A DNA stretch of 64,000 nucleotides from DASXQK01 sp963757155 (GTDB lineage: Bacteria; Pseudomonadota; Alphaproteobacteria; Dongiales; Dongiaceae). Location of the stretch: contig CAVWQS010000009.1 in NCBI GenBank assembly GCA_963757155.1, forward strand, positions 558,001 through 622,000, read 5' to 3'. Shown piece by piece: positions 26,286 through 35,508 of the stretch. Numbering within the stretch: position 1 is the stretch's first letter; each line of letters opens with the position of its first letter. The notes beneath the pieces are model-generated. The model was given only the letters and a program-made list of their open reading frames with translations. It was not told the origin of the DNA and ran no database searches. The translations under genes and the position numbers were made by a program.

Positions 26286-27722
26286 ATGGTCTTCAGCTCG
26301 ATTGCCTTCCTCTTCTATTTCCTGCCGCTGTTCCTCCTGGCCTATTTCTCTCTGCCCTTCCGCAATGCGGTGTTCCTGGTCTTCAGCCTGATCTTCTACA
26401 CCCTGGGGGAGGGCCCGCATCTCTTTCTGCTGCTGGCCTGCGTCGCCTATAATCACCGCTTCGCGATCCTGATCGAGAGTGAATCCGCCAGGCGCGGTCC
26501 CGGCGCCAAGCGCTGGATCTCCGTCGCCATCGCCGTAAATCTGGGGGTGCTGGGGCTGTTCAAATATGGCGGCTTCCTCATGGCCCAGCTGGCGCCGGCG
26601 ATTCATCTCTTCGGCGTGCATCAGCTGCCGCGCTGGCCGCTGGCGCTCCCCTTCGGCATCTCCTTCTTCACCTTCCACGCCCTCTCCTATCTGATCGACG
26701 TCTATCGGCGCGACGTCAAAGCCGAGCGCAATCTGCTGGCGCTGGCCCTCTACATCACCATGTTCCCGCAGCTGATCGCCGGGCCCATCGTGCGCTTCAA
26801 GACCATCGTGGGCGAGCTGCATGGACGGCGCGAGACCATGGACGGGGTCGCCGAGGGTATCCGCATCTTCGTCATCGGCCTCGCCCAGAAGACGCTGATC
26901 GCCAATACCTTGGCACTGCCCGCCGACCGGATCTTCGCGCTGCCCACCGATATGGTGACGGCGCCGGTCGCCTGGATCGGCGCCATCGCCTATAGCCTGC
27001 AGCTCTATTTCGACTTCTGCGGCTATTCGCTCATGGCGATCGGCCTCGCCCGGGCGCTGGGTCTGCATTTCCCGCGCAATTTCGACTATCCCTATGTCAG
27101 CAAGTCGATCACCGAGTTCTGGCGGCGCTGGCATATCACGCTGTCGCAGTGGTTTCGCGACTATGTCTACATCCCCCTGGGCGGCAATCGCGAAGGCGCG
27201 CTCAAGACCTATCGCAATCTGATCATCGTCTTCTTCCTCTGCGGCCTCTGGCATGGCGCCGCCTGGACCTTCGTCATCTGGGGGCTGTGGCATGGGCTTT
27301 TCCTCGTCATCGAGCGGATGGGGCTGGGGCGGGTGTTGGCGCGCGTCCCTAGCCCGATCGCCCATGGCTATGCCTTGCTGGTGGTGCTGATCGGCTGGGT
27401 GATGTTCCGCTCGCCCGATTTCCCCCATGCGCTGACCTATCTGAAGATCATGGCCGGGCTCGGCCATCCCGGCGAGACGACCTTCGGCGCCGCCTGGTTT
27501 CTCACCACCGATGTGGTCCTCGCCTTCATCGCCGCCTTCATCGGCTCGCTGCCGACCCTGCCCTGGCTGACGCGCCATCTGGCGCGCTGGCGCGAAACTG
27601 CGGCCCTGCCCGCCTTTCTCGTCGCGGGGGCGGAGGTCGTGCTGCCTTTGGGACTCCTCATGCTCTGCACCATGGTGCTGGCGCTGGGCACCTATAACCC
27701 CTTCCTCTACTTCCGCTTCTAG
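26286..27722 (+). CDS. MBOAT O-acyltransferase (AlgI-like)
   Basis: This 478-residue polytopic protein is a member of the membrane-bound O-acyltransferase family. The start MVFSSIAFLFYFLPLFLLAYF is typical of AlgI/PatA. The active-site region has TEFWRRWHITLSQWFRDYVY, and FFLCGLWHGAAWTFVIWG contains the invariant histidine. AlgI-type proteins pass acetyl groups across the inner membrane to acetylate an extracellular polysaccharide. The next gene, 15 bases on, encodes an AlgJ/AlgX-like partner, so they form a two-gene acetylation unit. The polysaccharide is not defined by this window and no alginate genes are present. Confidence 0.88.
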   Translation: MVFSSIAFLFYFLPLFLLAYFSLPFRNAVFLVFSLIFYTLGEGPHLFLLLACVAYNHRFAILIESESARRGPGAKRWISVAIAVNLGVLGLFKYGGFLMAQLAPAIHLFGVHQLPRWPLALPFGISFFTFHALSYLIDVYRRDVKAERNLLALALYITMFPQLIAGPIVRFKTIVGELHGRRETMDGVAEGIRIFVIGLAQKTLIANTLALPADRIFALPTDMVTAPVAWIGAIAYSLQLYFDFCGYSLMAIGLARALGLHFPRNFDYPYVSKSITEFWRRWHITLSQWFRDYVYIPLGGNREGALKTYRNLIIVFFLCGLWHGAAWTFVIWGLWHGLFLVIERMGLGRVLARVPSPIAHGYALLVVLIGWVMFRSPDFPHALTYLKIMAGLGHPGETTFGAAWFLTTDVVLAFIAAFIGSLPTLPWLTRHLARWRETAALPAFLVAGAEVVLPLGLLMLCTMVLALGTYNPFLYFRF

Positions 27723-27737
27723 GGAGATCGAGGAGCG

Positions 27738-28868
27738 ATGGGGAAGACCGACAGCATGACGGCGGCGCCCGCGGCGAGGTGGAGCGACCGGCTGCTGATC
27801 CTCCTTTTCGCGGCCTTCATTCTGCTGCCGGTGACGCTGCATCTGACCGGCATCGCCCAGACCACCGCGCGGGACGAGATGCGCAATCTCGTGCAGCGGC
27901 CGCGGCTGCCGACGACGCTCACCGCCTGGCGCAATTTCGGATCGCAGATCAATTCCTATGTCTCGGATCACTTCGGCCTCCGGCCCTATCTGCTGGCAGC
28001 CGCCAACCGGCTGAATTTCGCGGTCCGCCTGCCGGGCGGCGGCAATCGCGTCGCGCTGCTCGGCAAGGACGACTGGCTCTACTGGCGCAACGACATCGAG
28101 CAGCATTCGGGCCTCAAGCTTCTTGGCCAATGGGAGATCGATGCCTGGACGCGGAGCCTCGACCATCTGCATGACTGGCTGGCGTCGCAGGGCATCCGCT
28201 TCGTCTTCGTCATCGCCCCGGACAAGAGCGAGATCTATCCCGAGCATCTGCCCGATGGCGTACCCGCCGCGCCCTTCACGGCGCTGGATCAGCTCGCCAC
28301 CGCCCTCAGCGCCCAGACGAAATTCGACTTCATCGATCTCCGGCCGCTGCTGAAGGCCGCCAAGACCCAGGGCCAGCTCTATTACAAGACCGATTCCCAC
28401 TGGAACAGCCTGGGCGCCCATCTGGCGCTGGAGCGGGTGCTGCAGGGACGCCTGCCCCCGGGCGATGCGCTGCCGGCTTTCGGCGACTACGACCTCGATC
28501 CCAAGCCCTTTGCCGGCGATCTGGTCCAGCTCCTCGGCCTCTCCTGCTGCATCAGCGAGCCGCGCGGCGAGCTGGTCCGCAAGTTCCCCGATCCGGTCAA
28601 GGACAGCGGCTTCGCCGTCAAGGACGGACAGGAAGCCCGCTGGGTCGACACCACCCATCGCGATCTGCCGGCGATCTTCGTCTATGGCAATTCCTTCTCC
28701 GACGCCTGGCTGGCGCCGCTATCCGATGTGGCGAGCCGGGTCGTCTACCGGCGCAACGACCATCCGCTCCATGCCTCGGAGGTCCTGGCGGAGAAGCCGG
28801 GCCTGTTCATCTATGAGATCGTGCAGCGCCGCGTGAGCGAGCCGCCGCAGCCGCTGGTCTCCCCGTGA
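27738..28868 (+). CDS. AlgJ/AlgX-like SGNH O-acetyltransferase
   Basis: This 376-residue protein has an N-terminal membrane anchor (LLILLFAAFILLPVTLHLTG) and an SGNH-like domain in the periplasm. Seen are the GKDDWLYWRND signature, FVFVIAPDKSEIYPEHLP, the catalytic D-x-H as YKTDSHWNSLGAH, and a possible nucleophile serine in YGNSFSDAWL. It should take acetyl groups from the AlgI-like membrane protein encoded 15 bases upstream and place them on a polysaccharide. Length and motif order fit AlgJ better than the longer AlgX, which has an extra carbohydrate-binding domain. Confidence 0.8.
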   Translation: MGKTDSMTAAPAARWSDRLLILLFAAFILLPVTLHLTGIAQTTARDEMRNLVQRPRLPTTLTAWRNFGSQINSYVSDHFGLRPYLLAAANRLNFAVRLPGGGNRVALLGKDDWLYWRNDIEQHSGLKLLGQWEIDAWTRSLDHLHDWLASQGIRFVFVIAPDKSEIYPEHLPDGVPAAPFTALDQLATALSAQTKFDFIDLRPLLKAAKTQGQLYYKTDSHWNSLGAHLALERVLQGRLPPGDALPAFGDYDLDPKPFAGDLVQLLGLSCCISEPRGELVRKFPDPVKDSGFAVKDGQEARWVDTTHRDLPAIFVYGNSFSDAWLAPLSDVASRVVYRRNDHPLHASEVLAEKPGLFIYEIVQRRVSEPPQPLVSP

Positions 28869-29022
28869 CCCAAGCGGCGAGCGCCGCAATAGCCTTGAGC
28901 CCGATCGGATCAGGCTGAACCAGCCCCCTTCAGCGACCGAACGCCGCCCCGGATGAGCATTCCTTCGCCGAGTCGCTATGCTATGGTGCGGCCGCTCAAA
29001 TCCAGGGAACGGAAAGGGAATC

Positions 29023-30822
29023 TTGTCCTCGAAATCCGACCTCGTCTCGGCCCAGACATGGCATCTGGTCAAGCGGCTGGTGCGCGAATACGTCCACCCG
29101 CAGCGCTGGCGCATGCTCGCCGCCCTGCTCTTCATGGCGGTCTTATCGGGCTGCACGACCGCTCTCGCCTGGCTCATGAAGCCGGTCGTCGACACGGCCT
29201 TCGGCCAACACAATATTGGCAGCCTCTACCAGATAGCCGGCGCGGTGCTCGTCGTCTTCTTCGTCCGCGGCTGGGCCACCTTCGCCCAGTCGACCTTGAT
29301 GAACTACGCCGGGCAGAGCATCGTCGTCAGGCTGCAGAACCAGCTCTTCGCCCATATCGTCCGCGCCGACATGGCCTTCTTCGCGCGCCGATCCCCGGGC
29401 TCGCTCACCTCGCGCTTCACCCTCGACTCGAATCTGATGCGCGGCGCCGTCTCCGGTACCCTCACCAGCCTCGGGCGCGACTTCCTCACGGTCGTCGGGC
29501 TGACCGGCATGATGTTCCATCAGGACTGGCTGCTGGCCTGCATCGCCTCCCTCGTCTTGCCCCTCGCCGTGCTGCCCATCGCCCGGATCGGAAAGCGCAT
29601 ACGCAAGAACTCCCATAGCACGCAACAGGAAGTGGGCCAGCTCGCCGTGCTGCTCGACGAGGCCTTCCAGGGTATCCGCCAGGTCAAGGCCCATAGCATG
29701 GAGAGTTACGAGGAATCGCGGGTCCGCAACACTCTCGCCCGGCTATTTCGTCTGGTGACGAAAGCCGAGCGCACGCGCTCCTACATCAACCCGGCCCTGG
29801 ATGGGCTCTGCGGACTCGCCATCGCCACGGTCATGGTCTATGGCGGGCACCGGGTTATCCATGGCTATAGCACGCCCGGCGATTTCTTCTCCTTCCTCAC
29901 CGCCGCCATGCTCTCCTATGACCCGCTGAAGCGCCTCTCCTCCCTCAATGCCGGCCTGCAGGAAGGTCTGGCGGCAGCCGAGCGCGTCTTCGGCATTCTC
30001 GATTCCAAGCCGGTCGTGGTCGACAACCCCGGCGCCAGGCCGCTGAAGATCGCCGGCGGGGCGCTGACCCTCAGTGACGTCACCTTCACCTATGACGGCG
30101 AGACCAAGGCGCTGGAACGCTTCGACCTCTCGATCCCCGCGGGATCGAATGTGGCCCTGGTCGGCGCGTCGGGCGCGGGCAAGACCACGGTCTTCAATCT
30201 GATCCTGCGCTTCTTCGATCCCGACAGCGGCCGCCTGCTGATCGATGGTCAGGATCTCCGCCGGACGACGCTGGAGTCGCTGCGCAGCTCCATCGCGCTG
30301 GTGAGCCAGGACAGCATGCTGTTCGACGACACGGTCCGTGAGAACATCCTCTACGGCAAGCCGCATGCGAGCCAGGCCGAGCTGGAGGCCGCGGCCAAGG
30401 CCGCCCATGCCGCCACCTTCATTGCACAACTGCCGCAGGGCTACGACACGCCGGTCGGCCCGCGCGGCGTGCGGCTCTCCGGCGGCCAGCGCCAGCGCAT
30501 CCTGATCGCGCGTGCCATGCTGCGCGACGCGCCCATCCTGCTGCTGGACGAGGCGACCTCCTCCCTCGACAATGAATCGGAGCGCATGGTCCAGGCAGCC
30601 CTGGCGGAGCTGAAGCAGGGGCGCACCACCGTGGTGATCGCCCATCGCCTCTCCACCGTCGTCGCCGCCGATTGCATCTATGTCATGGAGCATGGCCGCA
30701 TCGTCGAGCGCGGCCGCCATGTCGAGCTGATCGCCCGCGGCGGCGTCTACGCCCGTCTCTACGCCCAGCAATTCGTCGAGGAGGGTGGCGAGTCGGCGCC
30801 TGTCCGCGAGGCCATCGGCTGA
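29023..30822 (+). CDS. msbA: lipid A / phospholipid ABC exporter MsbA
   Basis: This is a half-size ABC exporter of about 599 residues: six membrane helices (to about residue 330), then an NBD with Walker A VGASGAGKTT, signature LSGGQRQR and Walker B ILLLDEATSSLD. MsbA flips lipid A-core across the inner membrane. Context is the best evidence for the specific function: waaA and lpxK, both lipid A genes, follow directly on the same strand. The start is inferred as TTG 29023, with GGAAAGGGA just upstream and SSKSDLVSAQTW next; an in-frame ATG at 28978 gives a 15-residue longer form. Confidence 0.8.
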   Translation: MSSKSDLVSAQTWHLVKRLVREYVHPQRWRMLAALLFMAVLSGCTTALAWLMKPVVDTAFGQHNIGSLYQIAGAVLVVFFVRGWATFAQSTLMNYAGQSIVVRLQNQLFAHIVRADMAFFARRSPGSLTSRFTLDSNLMRGAVSGTLTSLGRDFLTVVGLTGMMFHQDWLLACIASLVLPLAVLPIARIGKRIRKNSHSTQQEVGQLAVLLDEAFQGIRQVKAHSMESYEESRVRNTLARLFRLVTKAERTRSYINPALDGLCGLAIATVMVYGGHRVIHGYSTPGDFFSFLTAAMLSYDPLKRLSSLNAGLQEGLAAAERVFGILDSKPVVVDNPGARPLKIAGGALTLSDVTFTYDGETKALERFDLSIPAGSNVALVGASGAGKTTVFNLILRFFDPDSGRLLIDGQDLRRTTLESLRSSIALVSQDSMLFDDTVRENILYGKPHASQAELEAAAKAAHAATFIAQLPQGYDTPVGPRGVRLSGGQRQRILIARAMLRDAPILLLDEATSSLDNESERMVQAALAELKQGRTTVVIAHRLSTVVAADCIYVMEHGRIVERGRHVELIARGGVYARLYAQQFVEEGGESAPVREAIG

Positions 30823-30844
30823 GACATGAGATGACGGCGGCGGC

Positions 30845-32105
30845 ATGATCCGCTCCCTCTACCGCGGCGCCACCTGGCTCGCGGCACCTCTGCTGCGCCG
30901 CCATCTCGCCCGCCGCGTGCCCCAGGGTAAGGAAGAGGCCGAGCGGATCGGCGAGCGCTATGGCAAGGCGAGCCTGGCGCGGCCGGCCGGACGCCTCGGC
31001 TGGCTGCATGGCGCCAGCGTGGGGGAGACCCAATCGCTGCTGCCCCTGATCGCCGCGCTGACCGCGCGCCAGCCCGATCTGAACTTGCTCGTCACCAGCG
31101 GCACGGTGACCTCGGCGCGGCTCATGGCCCGGCGCCGGCCGCCGCGGACGCTGCATCAATATCTGCCGCTGGACCGCCAGGCCTGGGTCGCGCGCTTCCT
31201 CGATCACTGGCGCCCGGATTTCGTGCTCTGGGTCGAATCCGAGCTCTGGCCGAATCTCCTGGGCGAGGCGAACCGGCGAGGCATCCCCCTGGGGCTGGTG
31301 AACGGACGCCTCTCCGCCCGCTCCCAGTCGCGCTGGGCGCTGGCCGCCTCGCTCATCCGGCCGCTGCTCTCGGGCTTCCGCGTGGTGCTGGCCCAGGACC
31401 CGGCCCAGGCCGCGCGCTTTGCGAGCCTGGGGGCGAGAAACCCGCAATGCCTGGGCAATCTGAAATTCGCCGCCGATCCCTTGCCCGCCGATGAGACCGC
31501 CCTCGCCGAGCTGCGCCGGGCTCTCGCGGGCCGCCAGATCTGGCTCGCCGCCAGCACCCATACGGGGGAGGAGGCGATCATGGCGGCCGCCCATGGGGCG
31601 CTCGAGTCGCGCCATCCCGGGCTTCTCACCATCATCGCGCCGCGGCATGTCGAGCGGGCGCCGGCGATCGCGGGCGAGCTTGCCGCGGCGGGCTGGCGGG
31701 TCGCGCGCCGCTCGCAGGGCGATCCCGTCACCGCCGCGACCCAGATCTATCTCGCCGATACCATGGGCGAGCTCGGCCTCTTCTATCGCCTGGTGCCCGT
31801 CGCCTTGGTCGCCGGCTCCTTCCGCTGGCAGGGGCATAACCCCATCGAGCCGGCGCTGCTGGGGGCGGCGGTGCTGAGCGGCCCGCAGGTCGCGAATTTC
31901 CAGGGACATCTTCGACCGCATGGCCACGGCGGGCGCGGTCAGTTTCGCCGCGGAGGCCGAGCTGCCGGCGGCGATCGAGAGGCTGCTGGCCGATGCCGAA
32001 GCGGCCGGCGCCCGGGCGCAAGCATTCGCCGAGGCCGAGCGTGCCGGGATATTGGAGCGCATCCTTACCGCTGTCGCGCCCGTGACGGACCCACCACATG
32101 CGTGA
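30845..32105 (+). CDS. waaA: Kdo transferase WaaA, reading frame interrupted by one extra base
   Basis: WaaA (KdtA) adds Kdo sugars to lipid IVA. The N-terminal half shows the family motif LHGASVGETQSLLPL with the catalytic Glu, then WVESELWPNLL and LVNGRLSARS. Family sequence runs to about position 31900 (LLGAAVLSGPQVANFQ), then the frame goes astray. Moving one base at CAGGGAC (31901-31907) restores it: DIFDRMATAGAVSFAAEAEL through to a stop at 32103-32105. Corrected, the protein is 419 residues, normal for the family, and its stop overlaps lpxK by 8 bases. Read uncorrected, the frame runs to 32665 through lpxK. Kdo transfer is normally essential, so a sequencing insertion is more likely than a dead gene. 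Confidence 0.85.
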
Positions 32106-33072
32106 GCCGCGCTTCTGGCGGCGCGGCGGCGATCCCTGGCCCGCGCGGCTGCTGTCTCCCGTGGGCGCGCTTTATGGTGCGGCAACAATCCTCCGGCGTT
32201 GGAGTCACCAGCCCTATCGCGCGCCGGTCCCTGTCGTGGTCGCGGGCGGAATCAGCTTGGGCGGGGCGGGCAAGACACCACTCGCGCTGGCGCTGGCCGA
32301 GCTGCTGGCAGCGCGAAACCCGCATTTCCTCTCCCGCGGCTATGGCGGCAGCGAGGCGGGACCGTTGCGCGTCGATCCTTCGCGGCATAGCGCGAAGGAT
32401 GTGGGCGACGAGCCGCTGCTGTTGGCGGGAAGCGCGCCGACCTGGGTCGCCCGCGACCGCGCCGCCGGCGCCAAGGCAGCGGCCGCGGCCGGCGCCGGGC
32501 TCATCATCCTCGATGACGGATTCCAGAATCCCTTCCTCGCCAAAGATCTGGCTTTCCTGGCGATCGATGGCGAAAGCGGGCTCGGCAATGGCCATGTCTT
32601 TCCCGCCGGCCCCTTGCGCGAGCCCATCGCAACGGCGCTGCGCCGCGCCCAGGCCGTGGTGCTGATCGGCGAGGATCGCGCCGGCCTTGCCGGGGTCATC
32701 GCCGGCCGCTGTCCGATCATGCCGGCCCGCCTGGTCGCGGCCGATCCGGGCGCCGTCGCCGGCAAGCCCGTCTATGCCTTCGCCGGCATCGGCCGGCCGG
32801 AAAAATTCTTTGCCAGCCTCGATGATGCAGGCGCGGTCATCGCCGGTCGCCGGGAATTTCCCGATCATCACCCCTTCAGCGAGAGCGAGATGGCCGAGGT
32901 GCTGGCCGCGGCCGCGGCTCTCGGCGCGATGCCCATCACCACCGCCAAGGACCGCCTGCGACTGCCGGCAGCAGTGCGGGATCGGGTCCAAGTCTTCGAG
33001 GTGAAGCTGGTCTTCGACGATCCCGCCGCCGCCGATGCAATGCTGGCAAGGTTGCAGCCGCGAGCGGCGTAG
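32098..33072 (+). CDS. lpxK: tetraacyldisaccharide 4'-kinase
   Basis: LpxK phosphorylates the 4' position of the lipid A precursor to give lipid IVA, the substrate of WaaA, at the inner-membrane surface. This 324-residue protein has the P-loop AGGISLGGAGKTPLALAL (about residue 50), LSRGYGG, and the family signature ILDDGFQNPFL, plus the C-terminal FPDHHPFSESEM and TAKDRLRL. The ATG at 32098 overlaps the corrected waaA stop by 8 bases, so msbA, waaA and lpxK look like one operon for lipid A assembly and export. Confidence 0.92.
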   Translation: MREPRFWRRGGDPWPARLLSPVGALYGAATILRRWSHQPYRAPVPVVVAGGISLGGAGKTPLALALAELLAARNPHFLSRGYGGSEAGPLRVDPSRHSAKDVGDEPLLLAGSAPTWVARDRAAGAKAAAAAGAGLIILDDGFQNPFLAKDLAFLAIDGESGLGNGHVFPAGPLREPIATALRRAQAVVLIGEDRAGLAGVIAGRCPIMPARLVAADPGAVAGKPVYAFAGIGRPEKFFASLDDAGAVIAGRREFPDHHPFSESEMAEVLAAAAALGAMPITTAKDRLRLPAAVRDRVQVFEVKLVFDDPAAADAMLARLQPRAA

Positions 33073-33100
33073 ATTGCATGCAGATGCTCAGAGCTGCTTA

Positions 33101-33319
33101 GGGCGTGGACTCACAAGTACGCAGCCAGAGGCCGATCGAAGCAAGCTTGATGAAGGCGAGGTAGTTGGCTGCGAGCTTGTCATAGCGGGTGGCGATACGC
33201 CGGCATTGCTTGATCTTGTTGAAGAACCGCTCCATCAGGTTACGCACCCTATAGAGATGGGGACTGATGACGCCCCATTCGCAATCGCTGAGTTCATAGC
33301 GCATGATTCGATGCTCCAC
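33101..33319 (-). mobile_element. IS5-family (IS427-like) transposase remnant with one IS end
   Basis: The minus-strand frame joins the beginning of an IS5-type transposase (MRYELSDCEWGVI) to its end (LYRVRNLMERFFNKIKQCRR and KLAANYLAFIKLASIGLWLR), so about two thirds of the gene, including most of the catalytic core, is deleted. The 3' end of the element is at 33101, where GGGCGTGGACTCACAAG begins beside a TA. The matching opposite terminus is not found next to the fragment but is seen at 42733-42747. It cannot encode an active transposase. Confidence 0.75.
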
Positions 33320-33510
33320 TTTGGGAGCAAGTAGACACCTTCACGGCGTCGAAGAGCTCAAAGCATCGCACAACGGCTCGGTGTGGAGAGCGCGGGGAAG
33401 AGGCGGATATGACGTGAGCACGAAAGATTGAAATCCCCACCGCCGGGAGGTTCGGCTACTGTTGTCAGCAAGGACGAGGCTCGGACAGCATGGCGGGCGA
33501 GGGAGATATC

Positions 33511-34657
33511 ATGAACCACGAGACCGCACTTTCGAAGGCGAAAGACATAGCCGACCGCATTCTGGCGCCGGCGGCGGCGCAGCGCGACAAGGAAGGGAAA
33601 TTCTCGGCGGAGTCGGTCAGCCGGCCTCGGCGAGGCCGGGCTCCTCGGATTGATGCTGCCCGCGGAGGTCGGCGGCGCGGGCCTCGGGCCGCGCAGCTTC
33701 GCGGCCGTCACCTCGACCCTCGCCGAGGCGGATGCGTCGGCCGCGATGGTCTATCTCATGCATGTGAGCGCCGCCGCGACGATCGCCGGGGCTCAGCCAG
33801 ATGCAGCGGTGACTCCGGTATTGAAGGAGATCGCCGCGGGACGACACCTCTCCACCCTCGCCTTCAGCGAGGCCGGTTCGCGCAGCCATTTCTGGACACC
33901 GGTCTCCCGGGCGCGCCGGAACGGGGCCGGCTTCCACCTCACGGCGAAGAAGTCCTGGGTCACCAGCGCCGGCCATGCCCAGAGCTATGTCGTCTCGGCG
34001 CTCGCACCGGAGGGTGCGGGGCCGACGGATTCCACTCTGTATCTCGTCCCAGCGGACGCGCAGGGACTGTCGGTCGCGGGCCCCTGGGACGGCATGGGGC
34101 TGCGGGCCAACGCCTCGGCGCCGATGACCCTCGATGATTGCGCGGTGCCCTCCCAGGCCCAGCTCACCGAGGACGGCGCGGGCTTCCAGGCGATGTTGAA
34201 TGTGGTGCTGCCGCTGTTCAATCTGGGCTCGGCGGCGGTCGCGCTTGGCCTCTGCCGCGCGGCGGTCGCGGCCACAGTCACGCATCTGAAGAACGCCCGA
34301 TTCGAGCATCTGGGGCAGAGCCTCGGTGAGAGCCTGCCGACGCTGAGGGCCCAGCTTGCGACCATGCAGATCGATACCGATGGGCTCGCGGCGCGCATCG
34401 ACGATTATGTCGATCACCTGGAAAAGCCGCGGGAGACGACGCTGCTGCGCGCGCTGGAATGCAAGGCCGCTGCGGGCGAGACGGCGATCGCTGTGACCTC
34501 GACGGCGATGCGGGTCTGCGGCGGTGCGGCCTTCTCGCGGCATACCTCCATCGAGCGACTGTTCCGCGACGCCCATGCGGGCGCGGTGATGGCACCGACC
34601 GGCGACGTCCTGCGCGAGTTCATCGCCAAGGCGATTCTGGGCTTGCCGCTCTTCTGA
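33511..34657 (+). pseudogene. acyl-CoA dehydrogenase family protein, frameshifted
   Basis: The gene starts at ATG 33511 (MNHETALSKAKDIADRIL) after GAGGGAG, and reads normally for about 37 codons. An extra base at about 33621-33627 then breaks the frame. Removing it gives SRLGEAGLLGLMLPAEVGG and a full acyl-CoA dehydrogenase of about 381 residues. Later family features are LAFSEAGSRSHFW, the flavin-site KKSWVTSAGHAQSYVV, LGLCRAAVAATVTHL and a C-terminal VCGGAAFSRHTSIERLFRDA. It could be a beta-oxidation enzyme or a flavin-dependent relative; the downstream PhnD-like gene, 11 bases on, does not decide this. The break may be a sequencing error or true decay. Confidence 0.7.
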
Positions 34658-34668
34658 ACGAGGAACTC

Positions 34669-35508
34669 ATGAGCCGAACGATCTGGGTGGGCGCCGTCGC
34701 CTATGACCCCAAGGTGGTCACAATCTGGGAAGGCATGCGCCGCTACTTCCATGAAGAGGCGCATCTGCCGGTCGAGATCGTCTTGTTCCAGAGCTACGAG
34801 ACGCAGGTCGAAGCGCTGCTGTCGGCGCTCGGCGATCCCGTGCCGCGCATCGACATCGCCTGGAACACGAATCTCGCCTTCCTCCAGGCGCAGGCGTGGA
34901 GCGGGCGGTCCTGCCGGCCGATCGCCATGCGCGACACCGATCTCGGCTGGATGACCAAGATCGTGGCACCGACCGGCGGCGCCGTTACCGGTCTGGCGGA
35001 TCTCAAGCAGCGCACGCTCGCTTTGGGCAGCCGCGACAGCGGGCATGCGGCCATCCTGCCGGTCCATTTCCTGGAGCGCGAAGGCTTGGCCGAGGGTAAG
35101 GACTATCGTACGCTGCGCTTCAACAGCGATATGGGCAAGCATGGCGATACCGGCCGGAGCGAGGTCGATGTCGTGCGCGCGGTGCTCGACGGCCGTGCCG
35201 ATGCCGGCGCGATCGGCAGCCCCTTCTGGAAGACGGTGCGCGAGGAGCGTCTGGTGCCCGAGGGCGCACTGACGGAGATCTGGACCTCGCCTCCTTACAA
35301 TCACTGCATGTTTACGGCCCGACCCGATTTTGATCTCGCGCTGGAGCGGAAGTTTGCCGCGGCGCTATCCGAAATGAACTACGACAATCCGACCCACCGC
35401 GCGGTACTGGAGGCGGAGGGTCTCCGCCGCTGGGTCGAGCCGGAGCTCGGCGGCTACCATTCCTTGCGCGAGGCGTCCGAGCGGCAGGGGTTCTTCAAGC
35501 GCAGTTGA
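34669..35508 (+). CDS. PhnD/SsuA-like substrate-binding-fold protein without signal peptide
   Basis: This 279-residue protein resembles type 2 periplasmic binding proteins of the phosphonate/phosphite group: WVGAVAYDPKVVTIWEGMRRYF at the start, DIAWNTNLAFLQAQ, and LGSRDSGHAAILPVHFLEREGL for the ligand-binding cleft. No signal peptide or membrane segment is seen, and no permease or ATPase follows, so it probably acts in the cytoplasm or as a sensor or chaperone. ATG 34669 has a GAGGA site at the right distance. It is 11 bases behind the broken acyl-CoA dehydrogenase, suggesting a shared operon. Its 3' end overlaps the convergent radical-SAM gene by 14 bases. The ligand is unknown. Confidence 0.6.
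   Translation: MSRTIWVGAVAYDPKVVTIWEGMRRYFHEEAHLPVEIVLFQSYETQVEALLSALGDPVPRIDIAWNTNLAFLQAQAWSGRSCRPIAMRDTDLGWMTKIVAPTGGAVTGLADLKQRTLALGSRDSGHAAILPVHFLEREGLAEGKDYRTLRFNSDMGKHGDTGRSEVDVVRAVLDGRADAGAIGSPFWKTVREERLVPEGALTEIWTSPPYNHCMFTARPDFDLALERKFAAALSEMNYDNPTHRAVLEAEGLRRWVEPELGGYHSLREASERQGFFKRS

Noticed and set aside
26196..28658. A minus-strand open frame of 820 codons
   Set aside because: It is antisense to the AlgI- and AlgJ-like genes, whose motifs are clear; composition is that of an antisense shadow.
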